Assembly: GCF_000002995.4 (NCBI RefSeq)
Contig: NW_025062479.1
Span: forward strand, 15,496,721 to 15,560,720
Direction of reading: 5' to 3'
Source: Brugia malayi
Taxonomy: Eukaryota; Nematoda; Chromadorea; Rhabditida; Onchocercidae
Length of the DNA stretch: 64,000 nucleotides
Of the stretch, positions 61,901 to 64,000 are shown piece by piece. Positions within the stretch are counted from its first letter, which is position 1. Each line of letters starts with the position of its first letter. The position numbers and the translations under genes are program-made. The notes below the pieces were generated by a model. It was not told where the DNA came from. It saw only the letters and a program-made list of their open reading frames with translations, and did not search any database.

Positions 61901-63900
61901 TTCAAAATGAAAAAAGTTTTTAGATTATTTAAAAATTGTCAAAATTGTTCATTAACTAGTTAATGACTGATGACGAATAAAAATATAAGTAATTAAATAA
62001 GTAAAAATAATAAAAGTAAATAGTTTTTATTAGTAATAGCAAATGTCTATTTTAAATATCAAATTTTTACATTAATATAAATTACACCCTTTATTTGTTT
62101 TTGTTAAATAATAAATTATTATGCATGCATAGATAAAATGGTAATATTAGCAGAGAAAAAGAAAATGATAATTAACTACTTGTACTGTTTGAAGTTTTCG
62201 ATGCGATAAAGTAAGACATACTACCAAAACATTCCCAATTACTCCTAAGATGAATATAAGTAAATATGCAATTGCAAATGGTACAGTTACACGAATATCC
62301 ATTGATGGATCACGAAATTTATCCTAAAATAACTAATGTATTAATTAATTATATTTATTTGTAGTATTTTTAAAAGGGAAAAAAAGTTGATAAATAATAC
62401 TTTTTTTTGTTTTCTATTTATTTTTGTGATAGAATGAAAATAAAATTATAATGAATTTGAAGAGAGATTTTAATTAATATTTATTGTCATATTAATACTA
62501 ACACTATAATTATAAGCATTATTGTTGCTGTTATTGTTTTTACTTTCACATTGATGCTAGTAGCATCACAATTATTACGGTTGTTGTTATAGTTATTATT
62601 ACTATTGTTGCATTAATGTCAACACTATATTTATCACCATTGTTTTTATTGTCATTGTTCGCACTGATATATTGTTGACACTAATCTATCATTATTAATT
62701 ACTGTTGTTATTACTATATTAATGTTAACATTACAATTATCACTATTATTACTATTATTAGTGTTCTTATTATTATTTTTATCATTTACTATTATTGTTT
62801 ATTATTATATCACTAATATTGTAATTATCACCAATATTATTAGTATTATATTAATATTAACACTATAATTATCATTAATAGATGAATATTTTCCTGCTAT
62901 TGTCATTATTGTCATACTGATGTTATCATATTATTATTGTTAATACAATCATTTATTATCATCATTATTACAACTTTCGAATTGCCTAATATAATTTTAT
63001 TCTTCAAATTTAAAATTAAAAAGCAATTAGATAATCTATTTATTATAGCATTAGCTTATAACAATTAATAATAAAATGATAAATTTATAAATTTCATCAA
63101 CATTTATAGTTTCAAATATCAAATCATAAACAAAACAAAAAATTGAAAATTAAAAGAAAAGAGATTTTATCATTTGGAAATTAAATGTTACATCAATTAT
63201 TTTACAACTAAATGAATGATTTTTTTTATGAATAAAAAAAAATCTTTATGAATAAAAAATAAAAAAATGAAAAATTAATTCAGGAAAATATTCATATAAT
63301 AAAAATAAAATTTCTTAAATTTTAATTCATTTCATTTTTTTTTTTTTTTTTTTTTTTGCTGAAAATGCAATTGTTTGCTGTTTATACTGCAATAATCTCT
63401 TTGATTAAGACAAAAGTAAGAAGTATTAATTATTATTTTCCAATAAATTAGAGTTAATATGATACAATTTCAATTTATTTCCATCTATTATTTACATTTT
63501 GTTGTTAATAGCTAATGCATTATGTACTAACATATAAAAGTTATAAAGTAGGAAAAAAAAGTTCATTTAAAAATGTAGAAGTTAGGAAGAAAAAAAACAA
63601 AAACGATAAAAAAGGAAATGAGAAATGATATTTTAAAAAAAATCAATGGTAAAACTCATCTGCTAAATTATCTTTCTTTTTCTCTTTGTCACGAGGAATA
63701 ATTGTTAAATGTCATCAATAATTGAAATAATTAAAGAATAATAATTTCAATATTTTGCAAAAAAAAGGAAACATATTATTAAAAATTAAACGAAAGAAAA
63801 AAAGAAAAGGGAAAAATCAATAAAATGAATTATTAATAACCGTGTAAACGATGCATTTCATGAAATCATCGTTGTCAGTTGTCGCTGAATTTGTTAGCAT
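58502..63900 (-). CDS. Neuropeptide F/Y-like G protein-coupled receptor (NPR family)
   Basis: Rhodopsin-class receptor for a neuropeptide, in the plasma membrane of neurons or muscle, signalling through G proteins. Exons: 63900-63850 (ATG, 17 residues), 62323-62180 (TM1, GVIGNVL), 61856-61623 (TM2 [12 protein letters not shown]3, and DRY in SVDRYIM), 61313-61161 (TM4 and a Cys-containing second outer loop), 60775-60672 (TM5), 60084-59970 (third inner loop), 59612-59422 (TM6 [11 protein letters not shown] and start of TM7) and 58670-58502 ([13 protein letters not shown], then a CCCFC palmitoylation-like cluster and TGA). All joins are in phase; total 386 residues, a normal family length. ADL, DRY, WLP and NPxxY-like motifs fit the NPY/NPF receptor group that nematodes call NPR. 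I cannot name the exact orthologue. The first exon is short and rests on its ATG, GTTTAC donor and phase. Confidence 0.9.
58875..58946 (+). repeat. (ATT)n microsatellite, about 24 units
   Basis: A nearly perfect trinucleotide run in the last intron of the receptor gene. Confidence 0.95.
62480..62960 (+). repeat. Decayed ATT/GTT repeat with a higher-order unit of ~40-120 bp
   Basis: The block is made of imperfect att and gtt triplets. A longer motif, roughly ATTAATrttaACAyTAtAATTATCAyyATTATT, recurs near 62489, 62610, 62714, 62805 and 62851. It lies in the first intron of the receptor gene. Confidence 0.65.
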
Positions 63901-64000
63901 GAATGAACGCAGTGATGGTATCAGTTGTTATCAGATTAAATGAATATCCGTGGCAGTATGTAAAACTTCAGCTAATATCACCTTACTAAATTGCATAAAA
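63901..64000. other. Upstream of the receptor start, nothing further recognised
   Basis: On the minus strand this is the 5' leader of the receptor gene. The sequence just before the ATG is in frame with stop codons, so the ATG at 63900 is the first possible start in that frame. No promoter element is recognised. Confidence 0.4.

Overview
The window looks like a piece of a filarial-type nematode genome. It is very AT-rich, dense in homopolymer runs and simple repeats, and carries short exons separated by introns of roughly 100-1300 bases with TTTCAG-like acceptors. Two gene starts sit directly behind acceptor-like sites that suit spliced-leader trans-splicing. No species-specific marker was seen, so the species call stays at nematode, probably filarial. 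All gene models below were built by hand from splice signals, reading-phase agreement and protein-family resemblance.

Layout. (1) About 5.2-27.8 kb, plus strand: nearly all of a Cav2 (UNC-2 type) voltage-gated calcium channel alpha-1 subunit, 42 exons, with the N-terminus and segment IS1 missing or not found. Its introns hold a degenerate ~25-bp tandem array built around CACGTG (11.16-11.44 kb) and a probable nested two-exon membrane-protein gene on the minus strand (15.56-16.14 kb). (2) 29.7-37.2 kb, minus strand: a complete DHX34/SMGL-2 type DEAH-box RNA helicase (nonsense-mediated decay family), converging on unc-2. Its C-terminal zinc finger lies on two 3' exons beyond an apparent stop that is really inside a GTAAGT splice donor. 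(3) 39.66-42.7 kb and 50.95-54.0 kb: two copies of a ~3-kb segment in direct orientation, differing at one base that I could find. They carry the 3' exons of a minus-strand gene whose protein resembles the aerolysin/ETX-MTX2 pore-forming fold. The first copy has a plausible in-phase upstream exon at 44.5 kb; the second has lost it. (4) 54.2-55.03 kb, plus strand: a small unrecognised four-exon gene (155 codons) with a CxxC motif, placed where the 5' part of the second copy should be. Two more orphan exons follow it. (5) 58.5-63.9 kb, minus strand: a complete rhodopsin-class GPCR of the neuropeptide F/Y (NPR) type in eight exons.

The genes do not form an operon or one pathway. unc-2 (presynaptic calcium entry) and the neuropeptide receptor are both neuronal. 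The helicase is a general RNA-surveillance factor. The accessory-like interval is 39.6-56 kb, where a very young duplication, a possible pore-former family and an unrecognised gene lie together. The rest is AT-rich intergenic or intronic sequence with microsatellites.
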